From an uncultured Alphaproteobacteria bacterium (GTDB taxonomy: Bacteria > Pseudomonadota > Alphaproteobacteria > Rickettsiales > UBA1997), in contig CAIUFU010000069.1 in NCBI GenBank assembly GCA_903898475.1, positions 1-15,015 of the forward strand: a stretch of DNA of 15,015 nt, written 5' to 3'. Shown here one piece after another: positions 1 through 7,448 of the stretch. Under the pieces are notes generated by a model. That model was given only the letters and a program-made list of their open reading frames with translations, was not told the origin of the DNA and did not search any database. Made by a program: the position numbers and the translations under genes. Each line of letters begins with the position of its first letter. Within the stretch, counting starts at the first letter, position 1.

Positions 1-2
1 CA

Positions 3-20
3 CCCCGTCGCATGACGGGG
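3..20. repeat. Short perfect hairpin in the leader of the metal operon
   Basis: CCCCGTC (3-9) pairs perfectly with GACGGGG (14-20) around a GCAT loop. The right arm GGGG (17-20) can instead pair with CCCC at 32-35, so two hairpins are mutually exclusive. No T-run follows, so this is not a classical terminator. It lies 35 bases before the start of the TonB-dependent receptor gene and could be the end of a dispersed palindromic element or a leader structure. Only the pairing is seen; any role is unknown. Confidence 0.4.
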
Positions 21-55
21 TCCATGTTTGTCCCCTAATTTTAAGAAATAGCGCA

Positions 56-2131
56 ATGAAAAAACTTTCTATTCTTGCTTGGATGAGTTTGCTTTTTGCA
101 ACTCCACAAGCTTTCGCAAATGACGTTTGGAACTACCAAGTCACCGCAACAAAACTCGACGAATCTCGTAACAATCTCTCGCCAAAAACTGGCGGCAGCT
201 CTTTTTCTTTTTCTCAAAAAGACATTGAAAATTTGCCGCAAGGCCAAGCAACTCCGCTTAACCAAGTGCTACTCAGAGCCCCATCTGTTGTGCAAAGCAC
301 GCAAGGTCAGCTTTATGTGCGCGGCGACCACTCTAATTTGCAATATCGCATTAACGGCGTGATGTTGCCTGATGGCGTTGGTGGTTTTGGTCAATCTTTA
401 GATACTCACTTTGCTGACAAAATTGAGTTTTTAACTGGAGCAATGCCTGCGCAATATGGGTTTAGAACCGCTGGTGTGGTTGACATCAAAACCAAAAGCG
501 GTGCTTTTAAAAAAGGCGCTAGATCAGAAGTGACGATTGGCGGCAATTCTACTCTGGGATTAAACCAGCAAGTCAGTGGCTTTGAAGGTAATTTAAATTA
601 TTACATTAATGCCAGTTTTTTGCAGAGTAACCGCGGACTTGAATCTTCAACCGCTTCAAAAACTTCACTGCACAACGACACCACGCAAGACAAGCTTTTT
701 GGTTATTTTTCTTATTTGATTGATGCCGGAAAACGCTTGAATTTGATTGTTTCAAACTCGACCAGTCGCTTTGAAATTCCTAACAATCCAAATCAAACTG
801 CCGCGTATGATTTAAACGGATTTAGCAATGTTTCGTCGTCAAATTTGGATCAAAGACAAATCGAATCAAATAAGTTTGCAATCGCGTCATTGCAAGGCGT
901 GACAGATTCAGAAATTGATTACCAAGTGTCGCTTTTCTCGCGCTACAGCGATTTAAAATATCGTCCAGATTATGCGGGAGATTTGGTTTTTAACGGCATC
1001 GCTTCAACTCTAAATCGCAGCAGTTTTGCTAATGGTGTGCAGGGTGATTTTAGTTACGATTTAAACGAAACTAACAAACTGCGCTCAGGGTTTTTTGCTA
1101 GTAACGATCAAGTAAGAAGTGCTACCGAAAATTGGGTTTTTGAATCTGATGGTTCTGGCGGTTACTTAAATACACCCTTTAGAATTGATGAAGGTGGCGT
1201 CAAAAACTCGCAACTTTTTGGCGGATATTTGCAAAATGAATGGAAACCAATCGACAAGCTTACAGTTAATTACGGAGCGCGCTTTGATGCATCGCGAGCT
1301 TATGTTAACGAAAGTCAGCTTAGTCCAAGATTTGGCGCGCTTTATGATTTAACCAAGCAAACCAAAATCCACGCTGGTTTTGCTCGTTATTTTACGCCAC
1401 CGCCAACCTCAGCAATTTCTGAAACCACTCGCGCCAAATTTAATGGCACTAGCAACGAATCAGAAAGCGAAGCAAATTCAAAAGTAAAAGCTGAGCGCAC
1501 CAATTATTACGACGTGGGAATTTCTCACCAAGTGTCGCCGCATTTAACTTTGGCTTTGGATGGCTATTACAAAGAAATGAAAAACCTTTTAGATGAGCAT
1601 CAATTTGGTAATTCGTTAATTTTTACGCCATTTAACTATCAGCGCGGTAAGGCTTATGGCGTTGAGTTTAAAGCTGATTACAAAAAAGAAAATTTTGACT
1701 CTTACTTTAATTTTTCTGCTCAAAACGCTTGGGGAAAAAATATTGTTTCAGGTCAATATATTCACGATGCAGATGAGCTTAATTATATTGCAAACAACAA
1801 GATCACGCTCGATCACAGCCAAACCTACACTATCTCGGGCGGTGCGTCTTATGTGTTTTTACAAACAAAATACAGCGCTGACGCAATTTATGGATCAGGC
1901 CTTCGCACGGGAGATAATAACTTAAACACAATGCCAGCATATCTTCAGGTTAATGGACATGTGTCGCGCGATGTTAATTTTGGCGCTGCCGGCAAAGTTA
2001 ACCTGCGCTTATCGCTGCTTAACGTGTTTGACGAAGTTTATCAAATCAGCAACGGTTCAGGTATTGGAATTGGTGCCTCACAATATGGCCCAAGACGCAC
2101 GGCTTATTTAATGGCTGTTAAGTCGTTTTAA
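56..2131 (+). CDS. TonB-dependent outer-membrane receptor, probably for a metal or metal complex
   Basis: A 691-residue TonB-dependent receptor, normal length for the family. Residues 1-21 are a Sec signal peptide (MKK, hydrophobic core, cleavage after AFA). A TonB-box-like segment around WNYQVTATK (25-33) follows, then a plug domain (about 45-155) with the typical stretches LYVRGDHSNLQYRINGV and GAMPAQYGFRTAGVVDIKT. The rest is a beta-barrel of alternating aromatic strands that ends in a C-terminal Phe, as expected for BAM-dependent barrels. Such receptors import scarce ligands across the outer membrane using proton-motive energy passed on by TonB. It is the first gene of a four-gene operon that also encodes a TonB-like transducer and a ZnuA-related protein, so a metal substrate is inferred, not shown. 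The ATG is chosen because the signal peptide begins there; the ribosome binding site is weak. Confidence 0.93.
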   Translation: MKKLSILAWMSLLFATPQAFANDVWNYQVTATKLDESRNNLSPKTGGSSFSFSQKDIENLPQGQATPLNQVLLRAPSVVQSTQGQLYVRGDHSNLQYRINGVMLPDGVGGFGQSLDTHFADKIEFLTGAMPAQYGFRTAGVVDIKTKSGAFKKGARSEVTIGGNSTLGLNQQVSGFEGNLNYYINASFLQSNRGLESSTASKTSLHNDTTQDKLFGYFSYLIDAGKRLNLIVSNSTSRFEIPNNPNQTAAYDLNGFSNVSSSNLDQRQIESNKFAIASLQGVTDSEIDYQVSLFSRYSDLKYRPDYAGDLVFNGIASTLNRSSFANGVQGDFSYDLNETNKLRSGFFASNDQVRSATENWVFESDGSGGYLNTPFRIDEGGVKNSQLFGGYLQNEWKPIDKLTVNYGARFDASRAYVNESQLSPRFGALYDLTKQTKIHAGFARYFTPPPTSAISETTRAKFNGTSNESESEANSKVKAERTNYYDVGISHQVSPHLTLALDGYYKEMKNLLDEHQFGNSLIFTPFNYQRGKAYGVEFKADYKKENFDSYFNFSAQNAWGKNIVSGQYIHDADELNYIANNKITLDHSQTYTISGGASYVFLQTKYSADAIYGSGLRTGDNNLNTMPAYLQVNGHVSRDVNFGAAGKVNLRLSLLNVFDEVYQISNGSGIGIGASQYGPRRTAYLMAVKSF

Positions 2132-2136
2132 GCTAA

Positions 2137-4206
2137 ATGAACCTAAAATTAATGCAGGATGAATTGGCAATAGTCAATTCATCCAACGCTTTCTGGCAAA
2201 AGCTAGATAGCGCTTTTTCTCGCGCTTCTTGTGGTCACCATCACGGTGAAGGTGAGCAGCATTTTCACATGGCGGGAAATTTTCTGGTAGCGCAAGAAAA
2301 AATCTCTGAGGCGATTTCTACAGTTTTTGGTGATGGGTTTGATTCTGCAAATTCCGATCACAGAGATCATCTTTTTGTACTTGCCGCAGTTCAAAAAGCT
2401 CAAGATCAAATTACTGGCGGCAAAGATTTCGTCTCCCAAAGAACCAAAGATTTTAATAAGCATTTCGGCATTTTAGATGATTTGTTGGGCAAAAAAATTG
2501 CCGGCGAAATTATTGCAATGCCAGATGCTAAAAAATATTTGGTAAAAAAATTTCATCTTGATAGCACTCGGGCTAAATCTGATGTGATAATTGCAAGTCG
2601 AGAAGCCGTATTAACAAAAGCTGGAAATTTAGTGGATTTGGGCTTTAAAGACATGGCAGAGCCCTTGGTTGAAATTGCTCAGTCAACTTACAGGGCGGCA
2701 CCTTCATTGGCTGTTGCCGGATTAACTTTGGGAACTGCGCAGATGATTTTGCGATCTGCCGGTGATCAAGAAACTGCTAATAAACTGCGAGATAACATTG
2801 GCGCCTCAACCGAAGCGGCGGCGTTTTTTGTTTTGGTAAATGGTGTTTTAGAAAATCTATCACACTCATTTATTTTGGCGGCTCCTGCATTTGTAAGTGT
2901 TGCAGCTTATGATGCGGCGCATCCAAGTTTGAAAAGGATTTATGATTACTTTAAAGGCCCTGTGGTTGAAGAGGTAGCGCAGTTAGCAAATGAAGATGTT
3001 ATTGATCTTGAAGTTGGAGGTATTGAAGAAAATCCGGAAATTCTTGGATCATTTTCTAACCATAATCAGGCGATTAATCTTTTGCAGCGCGCCAAATCTT
3101 TGATCAATGAAGACGGTATGTGGCTTGGTTTGCGTAAACATCAGCTAGCCTATAAGGACAATGGCTTAGAAGTTGAATTAAAAAGCAAAATCCAAGAACT
3201 AATTGCGGCTGTAAGAGAAGATCCATCGCAGTTAAATAAACTGTTGCAACAAGATTTTAATCAAACTTTGTGCGATAGTTTTGTAATGCTTCAGGCTTAT
3301 TTGGAGGTTTATCGCAAAAATAATCCGGCAAGTGGAGTTGATAAATTTGTTGAAGAGTTTTGTGACTATTTTTCGCGCGATGCGGTTTTGCTTTCAGAGC
3401 CTTCAGAAAATGCAAAGAGCGCGGCTTTTTATTGTAAATCGCATGCTGGCTTAGTTTCCTTTGAAGATCGCATCAAAGAATCTTTGCCGCATATGCCAAC
3501 AGGACAGCAAGTGCTTCTGGCAGCTTCCGTTATTGGTGCTCTATATTCTGCAAGTGCAATTTACAAAGCAGCAACTGGTGAAGAAGAGGCTTATTCTGAA
3601 TATGTTACAAATTTTCCGGATCATCTTTTTGAGTGGTTGCAGCTTGACCAAATGTATCAAAATATGGGTGGAGGAGCTGAGGCAACTGAAGCTTTTAAAG
3701 ATTTTTTTGCTGGGTTTAATTTGGCAGAAAACTCAACCCATTTGGGAATTGCGGTAGCTCCTTTTGTGGCATATTCACAAATGGGTTCAAAAATGTTTGA
3801 GGGCATAACGCATAAGCCAATAAATTATTTGGCTTATGCGGCAGATATGGCAAATTCTTACGCAACAGCTATTGGTGATTGGTTTAGGAGGCCTGCTACA
3901 GTTGCACCAGCCCCGGAAAACTATTTTGCAATTGACGAAGTTGATACTTTAGTGGCTGTTGCAAGAGCTGATGTGTCGACTCAAACTGAGACTGCGAATG
4001 AAGAGAAGTCAGATTCGGAAGAGATTAAACTGAACGAGACTTTTTGTGGCGCTTGTGTTCCTGGGACAGAAATCTTCGATCAGTCTTCAAAGCCGAAGGT
4101 TAATAGACTCGCGGGAGCGGACCATAAGCTTTCAAAGCCGAAAGCTCAGAAACTCGCGCGATCGCTCCATGTTTGTAGTGATAGTGCCTGTAGTTATCCT
4201 AAGTAA
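2137..4206 (+). CDS. Unrecognised 689-residue protein with N-terminal His cluster and repeated hydrophobic motif
   Basis: I do not recognise a family. It starts 5 bases after the receptor stop and ends 13 bases before the TonB-like gene, so it is surely cotranscribed. There is no signal peptide. Visible parts: a His/Cys cluster CGHHHGEGEQHFH (32-44); hydrophobic segments near 187-205, 226-258, 457-478 and 536-549; a mainly helical charged middle (about 280-450); an acidic linker (about 612-632); and a tail with Cys at 637, 640, 680 and 685. Residues 225-252 and 515-543 look like copies of one motif (TEA, then FF, E-N-x-x-H, then AP and FV), suggesting an internal duplication. The context points to metal handling or an inner-membrane partner of the receptor/TonB system, but that is inference; a secreted or cytosolic protein is also possible. 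The tail encodes a 15-residue tandem repeat that looks inserted. A second in-frame ATG at 2152 is an alternative start. Confidence 0.85.
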   Translation: MNLKLMQDELAIVNSSNAFWQKLDSAFSRASCGHHHGEGEQHFHMAGNFLVAQEKISEAISTVFGDGFDSANSDHRDHLFVLAAVQKAQDQITGGKDFVSQRTKDFNKHFGILDDLLGKKIAGEIIAMPDAKKYLVKKFHLDSTRAKSDVIIASREAVLTKAGNLVDLGFKDMAEPLVEIAQSTYRAAPSLAVAGLTLGTAQMILRSAGDQETANKLRDNIGASTEAAAFFVLVNGVLENLSHSFILAAPAFVSVAAYDAAHPSLKRIYDYFKGPVVEEVAQLANEDVIDLEVGGIEENPEILGSFSNHNQAINLLQRAKSLINEDGMWLGLRKHQLAYKDNGLEVELKSKIQELIAAVREDPSQLNKLLQQDFNQTLCDSFVMLQAYLEVYRKNNPASGVDKFVEEFCDYFSRDAVLLSEPSENAKSAAFYCKSHAGLVSFEDRIKESLPHMPTGQQVLLAASVIGALYSASAIYKAATGEEEAYSEYVTNFPDHLFEWLQLDQMYQNMGGGAEATEAFKDFFAGFNLAENSTHLGIAVAPFVAYSQMGSKMFEGITHKPINYLAYAADMANSYATAIGDWFRRPATVAPAPENYFAIDEVDTLVAVARADVSTQTETANEEKSDSEEIKLNETFCGACVPGTEIFDQSSKPKVNRLAGADHKLSKPKAQKLARSLHVCSDSACSYPK
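4086..4175 (+). repeat. Two tandem 45-base units with nested inverted repeats inside a coding tail
   Basis: Units 4086-4130 and 4131-4175 begin with the same 12 bases (TTCAAAGCCGAA) and by my hand alignment match at about 31 of 45 positions. The period is 15 codons, so the reading frame is kept; the protein reads SSKPKVNRLAGADHK then LSKPKAQKLARSLHV. The stretch can fold: AGCTTTC (4127-4133) pairs with GAAAGCT (4140-4146), and GGAGCG (4114-4119) with CGCTCC (4163-4168). In-frame palindromic insertions in protein genes are established for Rickettsia palindromic elements; whether this is one is inference. Confidence 0.65.
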
Positions 4207-4219
4207 AAAATTTTAAAAA

Positions 4220-4726
4220 ATGAGAACTAGGCTCTTCAGTTTTATTGCGGCATTTTTACTTCATTTTTTGCTGTTTGCGGCGCTTTATTTTAGGCTTTTT
4301 GACAAGCCGAATTCAGCGCCGCAAGTGGTGATTGAGGCGGAAATTATTGTCTCAAAACATCAAGATCACGAACACGTTTACCGCGGAAAAAAATCAGTTC
4401 AGGAGTTGCATCACGCGGCAAAAAAAGATCAGCCGCAAAATGCTGAGCATGTTCACGGCGCGGCTGGCGAAGAAAAGAAATCGCTACCACTTTTTAATCC
4501 TTTGCCACAAATTCCAGATGACTTGCGTGACGAGGCTTTTAATAGTGAAGCCGTGGCGCGCTTTTATGTTTCTGCTGCCGGTGAAGTTTTGAGAGTTGAA
4601 TTAATCAAGCCTTGTGCCAATCCGAAATTAAATCACCTGCTGTTAAAAAGTTTAAAGAGCTGGAAATTTTCCAGTGGTCAATCACCTTCAACCCAAGATA
4701 TTCGGGTTAATTTTTTGGTAAAATAA
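4220..4726 (+). CDS. TonB-family energy transducer with His-rich periplasmic linker
   Basis: A 168-residue TonB-like protein. It has a short cytoplasmic N-terminus, one membrane anchor (about 7-27) containing a His at 15 as TonB/TolA-type anchors do, a linker, and a C-terminal TonB domain (about 108-167) with the family pattern ARFYVSAAGEVLRVELIKP then LLLKSLKSWKFSSG. It would couple the inner-membrane proton-motive force to the receptor encoded at 56-2131. ExbB and ExbD are not in this window. The linker is unusual: it is short, lacks the normal Pro/Lys repeats, and instead has seven His (47, 50, 52, 64, 65, 77, 79), suggesting metal binding in the periplasm. The next gene starts directly after its stop codon, so translation is probably coupled. 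The family assignment is firm; the metal role is inferred from the His content and neighbours. Confidence 0.86.
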   Translation: MRTRLFSFIAAFLLHFLLFAALYFRLFDKPNSAPQVVIEAEIIVSKHQDHEHVYRGKKSVQELHHAAKKDQPQNAEHVHGAAGEEKKSLPLFNPLPQIPDDLRDEAFNSEAVARFYVSAAGEVLRVELIKPCANPKLNHLLLKSLKSWKFSSGQSPSTQDIRVNFLVK

Positions 4727-5653
4727 ATGAAAAAAATTCTGCTTAGTTTTTGCCTGTTTTTTATTGCGACAACGGCTGAGGCAAAAATTACAATCTTTGC
4801 TTGCGAGCCGGAATGGGGTAGTTTGGCGCGGATGATTGTTAAAGATCAGGCTGACATTAATGTGGCAATTACTGGCGATCAAAATCCACTCACTCTCGAA
4901 ATAAAAGCGCCTTTGATTGCGGTAGCTAGAAAAGCTCAGATGGTTTTTTGTACTGGTGGAGATTTGGAATCTAAATGGCTTTCAGCTTTGCTTAATCGCA
5001 GCTACAATTTGGCAGCGATTTCTAACGACAATAGCTTGATGTTTGCCGCGGATTATGTGGATAAGGCGAAGATTTTAAATGCTGATGATGCATACTTGCA
5101 GCGCGGCGCCAGAGTGCATTTGAACCCGCATAATATTCCAAAAATTGCGGCAGAATTTACTCGTCGCGTCAAATTGCTTGATCCGATTCACGCGGGATTC
5201 TACCAAAAATCTTACGAAGAATTTGTTAAGAAATGGGAAGTTGCAATTGTGAAATGGGAGAAAAAAGCCGCTCCTCTAAAAGGCATGCCGTTACTTGCCA
5301 ATGATAATTCTTGGACTTATTTGGCAGATTGGCTGGACCTAAATATCAAAACTATTAATGATCCAAAAACTGGTGCAAAGCCAGATTTGGTCAAGCTTCA
5401 CGCTATTGTAGAAAGTTTAAAAGTTAGCCCAGTTGAGGCGATAATTTTTGCGCGCTTTGAAGACAAAAGATCAGTTTTATGGCTGCGCGATACTACAAAA
5501 ACTCGGGTGGCATTAGTGCCATTTACCACTAAAGGGCCGACAGATTTATTTAAATTATTCGACGGAATTATTAATGCTTTGTCGACTGATTGTTCGAGCG
5601 GCACCTGCAAAAGTTTAATAAAGCCCGAAGTTGTGACTGTGAAAGTGCAGTAA
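4727..5653 (+). CDS. ZnuA/TroA-related periplasmic metal-binding protein with an altered metal site
   Basis: A 308-residue periplasmic protein with a signal peptide (1-19, cleavage after AEA). The mature start ITIFACEPEWGSLA, the segment ARKAQMVFCTGGDLESKWL (67-85) and the helix-rich backbone resemble the ZnuA-like (TroA) substrate-binding proteins of zinc/manganese ABC importers, especially the branch that starts with a CEPEW-type motif. The usual first ligand motif (D-P-H-x-x-x) reads NPLTLEI here (53-59), so that His is Leu or Thr. The second His is kept (H131 in VHLNPHN). The third is replaced in ANDNSWTYL (191-199). It follows the TonB-like gene with no gap and ends the operon. No permease or ATPase gene follows, since the next gene is convergent. 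It may bind a metal differently, bind a metal complex, or act as a partner rather than a classical carrier. Its last 83 bases overlap dsbB on the other strand. Confidence 0.87.
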   Translation: MKKILLSFCLFFIATTAEAKITIFACEPEWGSLARMIVKDQADINVAITGDQNPLTLEIKAPLIAVARKAQMVFCTGGDLESKWLSALLNRSYNLAAISNDNSLMFAADYVDKAKILNADDAYLQRGARVHLNPHNIPKIAAEFTRRVKLLDPIHAGFYQKSYEEFVKKWEVAIVKWEKKAAPLKGMPLLANDNSWTYLADWLDLNIKTINDPKTGAKPDLVKLHAIVESLKVSPVEAIIFARFEDKRSVLWLRDTTKTRVALVPFTTKGPTDLFKLFDGIINALSTDCSSGTCKSLIKPEVVTVKVQ

Positions 5654-6101
5654 AAATAATGAGAGCGCCGCAATAAAGAAAATTCCACGCGGCCATTGTT
5701 AGGCCCAAGAAGAAGAAGGTGGGCTCGTCGCAGCGCACTGCTTTGGTTTTCATCAAAGCGGCTTTTAAATCTTCTAAACTTGTCAGATCATTGAGGTTTG
5801 CAGAGGAGCAAGTTGTTGGCCCACGAAAAATTTTATGTTCAACTCCCACATGGTAAAAGGCGATTGCACAGTTGGTTGCAAGTAGCGCGACGCAAAGAAA
5901 AAATATAATTTTCTGTAGTTTTTTTGATTTGAAACAGGCAAGCCCGACAAGGCTTAAGCCAATAATAGCAAAAAATGGTTGGCGCTGATAAAGGCACAAA
6001 ATGCAAGGTTCAAAACCAAAAACATATTGTGAAATGTAAGCGCCCAAAAGTGCTGAGATTGAGGCGAGACACAAAAAAAATAGCGCAGTTTTTTTATCCA
6101 T
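5571..6101 (-). CDS. dsbB: DsbB-family disulfide bond formation protein
   Basis: A 176-residue membrane protein of the DsbB family, which reoxidises periplasmic DsbA-type thiol oxidases and passes electrons to quinone. Four membrane segments are visible. The first redox pair is C33-x-x-C36 in FEPCILCLYQRQP after the first helix. The second pair, C98 and C124, lies in the second periplasmic loop (GPTTCSS then AVRCDEP), followed by the family stretch FFFLGLTMAAWNFL. The start overlaps the end of pgi by 8 bases, so the two are cotranscribed. The C-terminal tail after the last helix (from about residue 153, LSQSQLRALL onward, including a C-R-C) is encoded inside the 83-base convergent overlap with the metal-binding protein gene; it is poorly conserved in character and may be a read-out into the neighbour. 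The possible disulfide in the LamG protein at the right end would fit such a pathway. Confidence 0.92.
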   Translation of the reverse strand: MDKKTALFFLCLASISALLGAYISQYVFGFEPCILCLYQRQPFFAIIGLSLVGLACFKSKKLQKIIFFLCVALLATNCAIAFYHVGVEHKIFRGPTTCSSANLNDLTSLEDLKAALMKTKAVRCDEPTFFFLGLTMAAWNFLYCGALIIFTALSQSQLRALLNFCRCRSNNQSTKH

Positions 6102-7320
6102 TTTTCTTTAAGATTTTTTTGGCCAAATCTTTGCGAAGCTCAACGGCAGGCTGGTCGAAAGGATTTAAACCTTTGACGTAAGAAATTAAAATCGTTTCCA
6201 AAAACATCTGCATCATCAAGCCGCCCAAGACTTCTTCATTTAGTTTTTCGATTTCTAAAATGCGAATCGGCAGTTTCTTTTTATTCAAAACTTCAATGGT
6301 GGTGTCTTGTTCAACTTTCACAATATCGCTGAGTTTCTTGCCGCCAAATAAGGTTTTGCAAGACTCTAGATCTTTAATGGCAAAATCATTTGGATGTTTT
6401 TTTTGCGTGATGAAGGTGAAAAATTTATTTTTCGGACCATCCAAATAAAGTTGCAGCTGACTATGCTGATCGACCGTGCCCATTGAGTTGATCGGGGTTG
6501 AGCCAAAATTATTTTTGCCCAAAGATTCAGCCCAAAGTTGACGATACCAGTCAGTGAAATTTTTTAAATTATCAATGTATGGCATGATGACATTGCTGGT
6601 AAAGCCTTGTTCGTAAAGGCTGAGTTGGATAGCGCAAGAATCAGTGATGCGATTTTCGGTTAGAAAATTTTCAAGAATTTTTTTAGCACCACTTCTAATT
6701 TTTTTAGCATCAAGGCCTGTTAGTAAGGCTGGAAGCATCCCTACGATAGAGAAGCAAGAATATCTGCCGCCAATGTTATTTGGATGTGAGGTGATTTCAG
6801 CGCCGATTTTTTTGGCGATTTTTGCCACAGAATTTGTTTCAGATTCGGTGACGAATAAAAATTGTTTAGCGAAGTTTTTGATTTTTAGTTTTTTGATTTC
6901 TTCAAGAACTATCAAGGTTTGGCAGATGGTCTCAATAGTTTCGCCAGATTTGCTAATCACCAAAAAAAATGTGTTTTTAAAGTCGATTTGGCTGAGACAA
7001 TTTTTGATGGTGGTAGGGTCAATTGATTCTAAGAATTCTAATTTATTTTGAAATTTTAAGGCGCTTAAGGTTTTGCCACCAAGGCTTGAACCACCTACGC
7101 CCAGCACGAGAATTTTTTTGTGAGAAGAGATCTTTTTAGCGAATTTAGCAAAAATTTCTAAATCATCTTTGGCCGAAATAATTTCGATTGAGGCGATTTT
7201 TTTTGCTTTGATTTCTTTGCGTAAAATCTCAGTAAACTTGTTGCAGTCACTTTGAATCTTTTTAGAAATTTCTTTAGTCGAAATATTCTTGAACTGCTGC
7301 GAATAAAGTGTGTGAGCCAT
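6094..7320 (-). CDS. pgi: Glucose-6-phosphate isomerase
   Basis: A 408-residue phosphoglucose isomerase interconverting glucose-6-phosphate and fructose-6-phosphate in the cytosol. Motifs appear in the expected order: the sugar-phosphate (SIS) loop GVGGSSLGGK (74-83), phosphate-binding SKSGETIET (123-131), NIGGRYSCFS (182-191), QLWAESLGK (261-269) with the catalytic Glu 265, GTVDQHSQLQLYLDGP (281-296) with the active-site His 286, and NPFDQPAVELRK (386-397) with the catalytic Lys 397. It is shorter than the roughly 550-residue E. coli type and matches the compact bacterial form; all key residues are present, so it should be active. It is the first gene of a pgi-dsbB pair. The first bases upstream show no clear ribosome binding site. 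Its presence implies sugar-phosphate metabolism (glycolysis or gluconeogenesis, or supply of envelope sugars), which many reduced intracellular alphaproteobacteria have lost. Confidence 0.96.
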   Translation of the reverse strand: MAHTLYSQQFKNISTKEISKKIQSDCNKFTEILRKEIKAKKIASIEIISAKDDLEIFAKFAKKISSHKKILVLGVGGSSLGGKTLSALKFQNKLEFLESIDPTTIKNCLSQIDFKNTFFLVISKSGETIETICQTLIVLEEIKKLKIKNFAKQFLFVTESETNSVAKIAKKIGAEITSHPNNIGGRYSCFSIVGMLPALLTGLDAKKIRSGAKKILENFLTENRITDSCAIQLSLYEQGFTSNVIMPYIDNLKNFTDWYRQLWAESLGKNNFGSTPINSMGTVDQHSQLQLYLDGPKNKFFTFITQKKHPNDFAIKDLESCKTLFGGKKLSDIVKVEQDTTIEVLNKKKLPIRILEIEKLNEEVLGGLMMQMFLETILISYVKGLNPFDQPAVELRKDLAKKILKKNG

Positions 7321-7448
7321 TGAGAAGTTTGAAATAAATTGGGATAAAACTTTTTAACTTTCGCTTATTTTAAAGTGAAGAACTTGTAATATTGGAATGG
7401 CTTCTTAAGTTGAGAAATCTTCGCGATAAAAAATTCCTCATCAAATTT

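Noticed and set aside
21..31. Shared 11-mer TCCATGTTTGT at 21-31 and 4166-4176 as proof of one repeat family
   Set aside because: In a 15-kb AT-rich window, identical 11-mers are expected by chance many times; it is only a hint next to the better-supported repeat structure.
6644..7051. Open frame of 135 codons on the plus strand inside pgi
   Set aside because: It is antisense to a well-conserved enzyme gene and has no recognisable domain, so it is a shadow frame.
7392..7438. Sigma-70 promoter for tRNA-Cys
   Set aside because: TTGGAA and TTGAGA hexamers occur, but no acceptable -10 box lies at the right distance from either.
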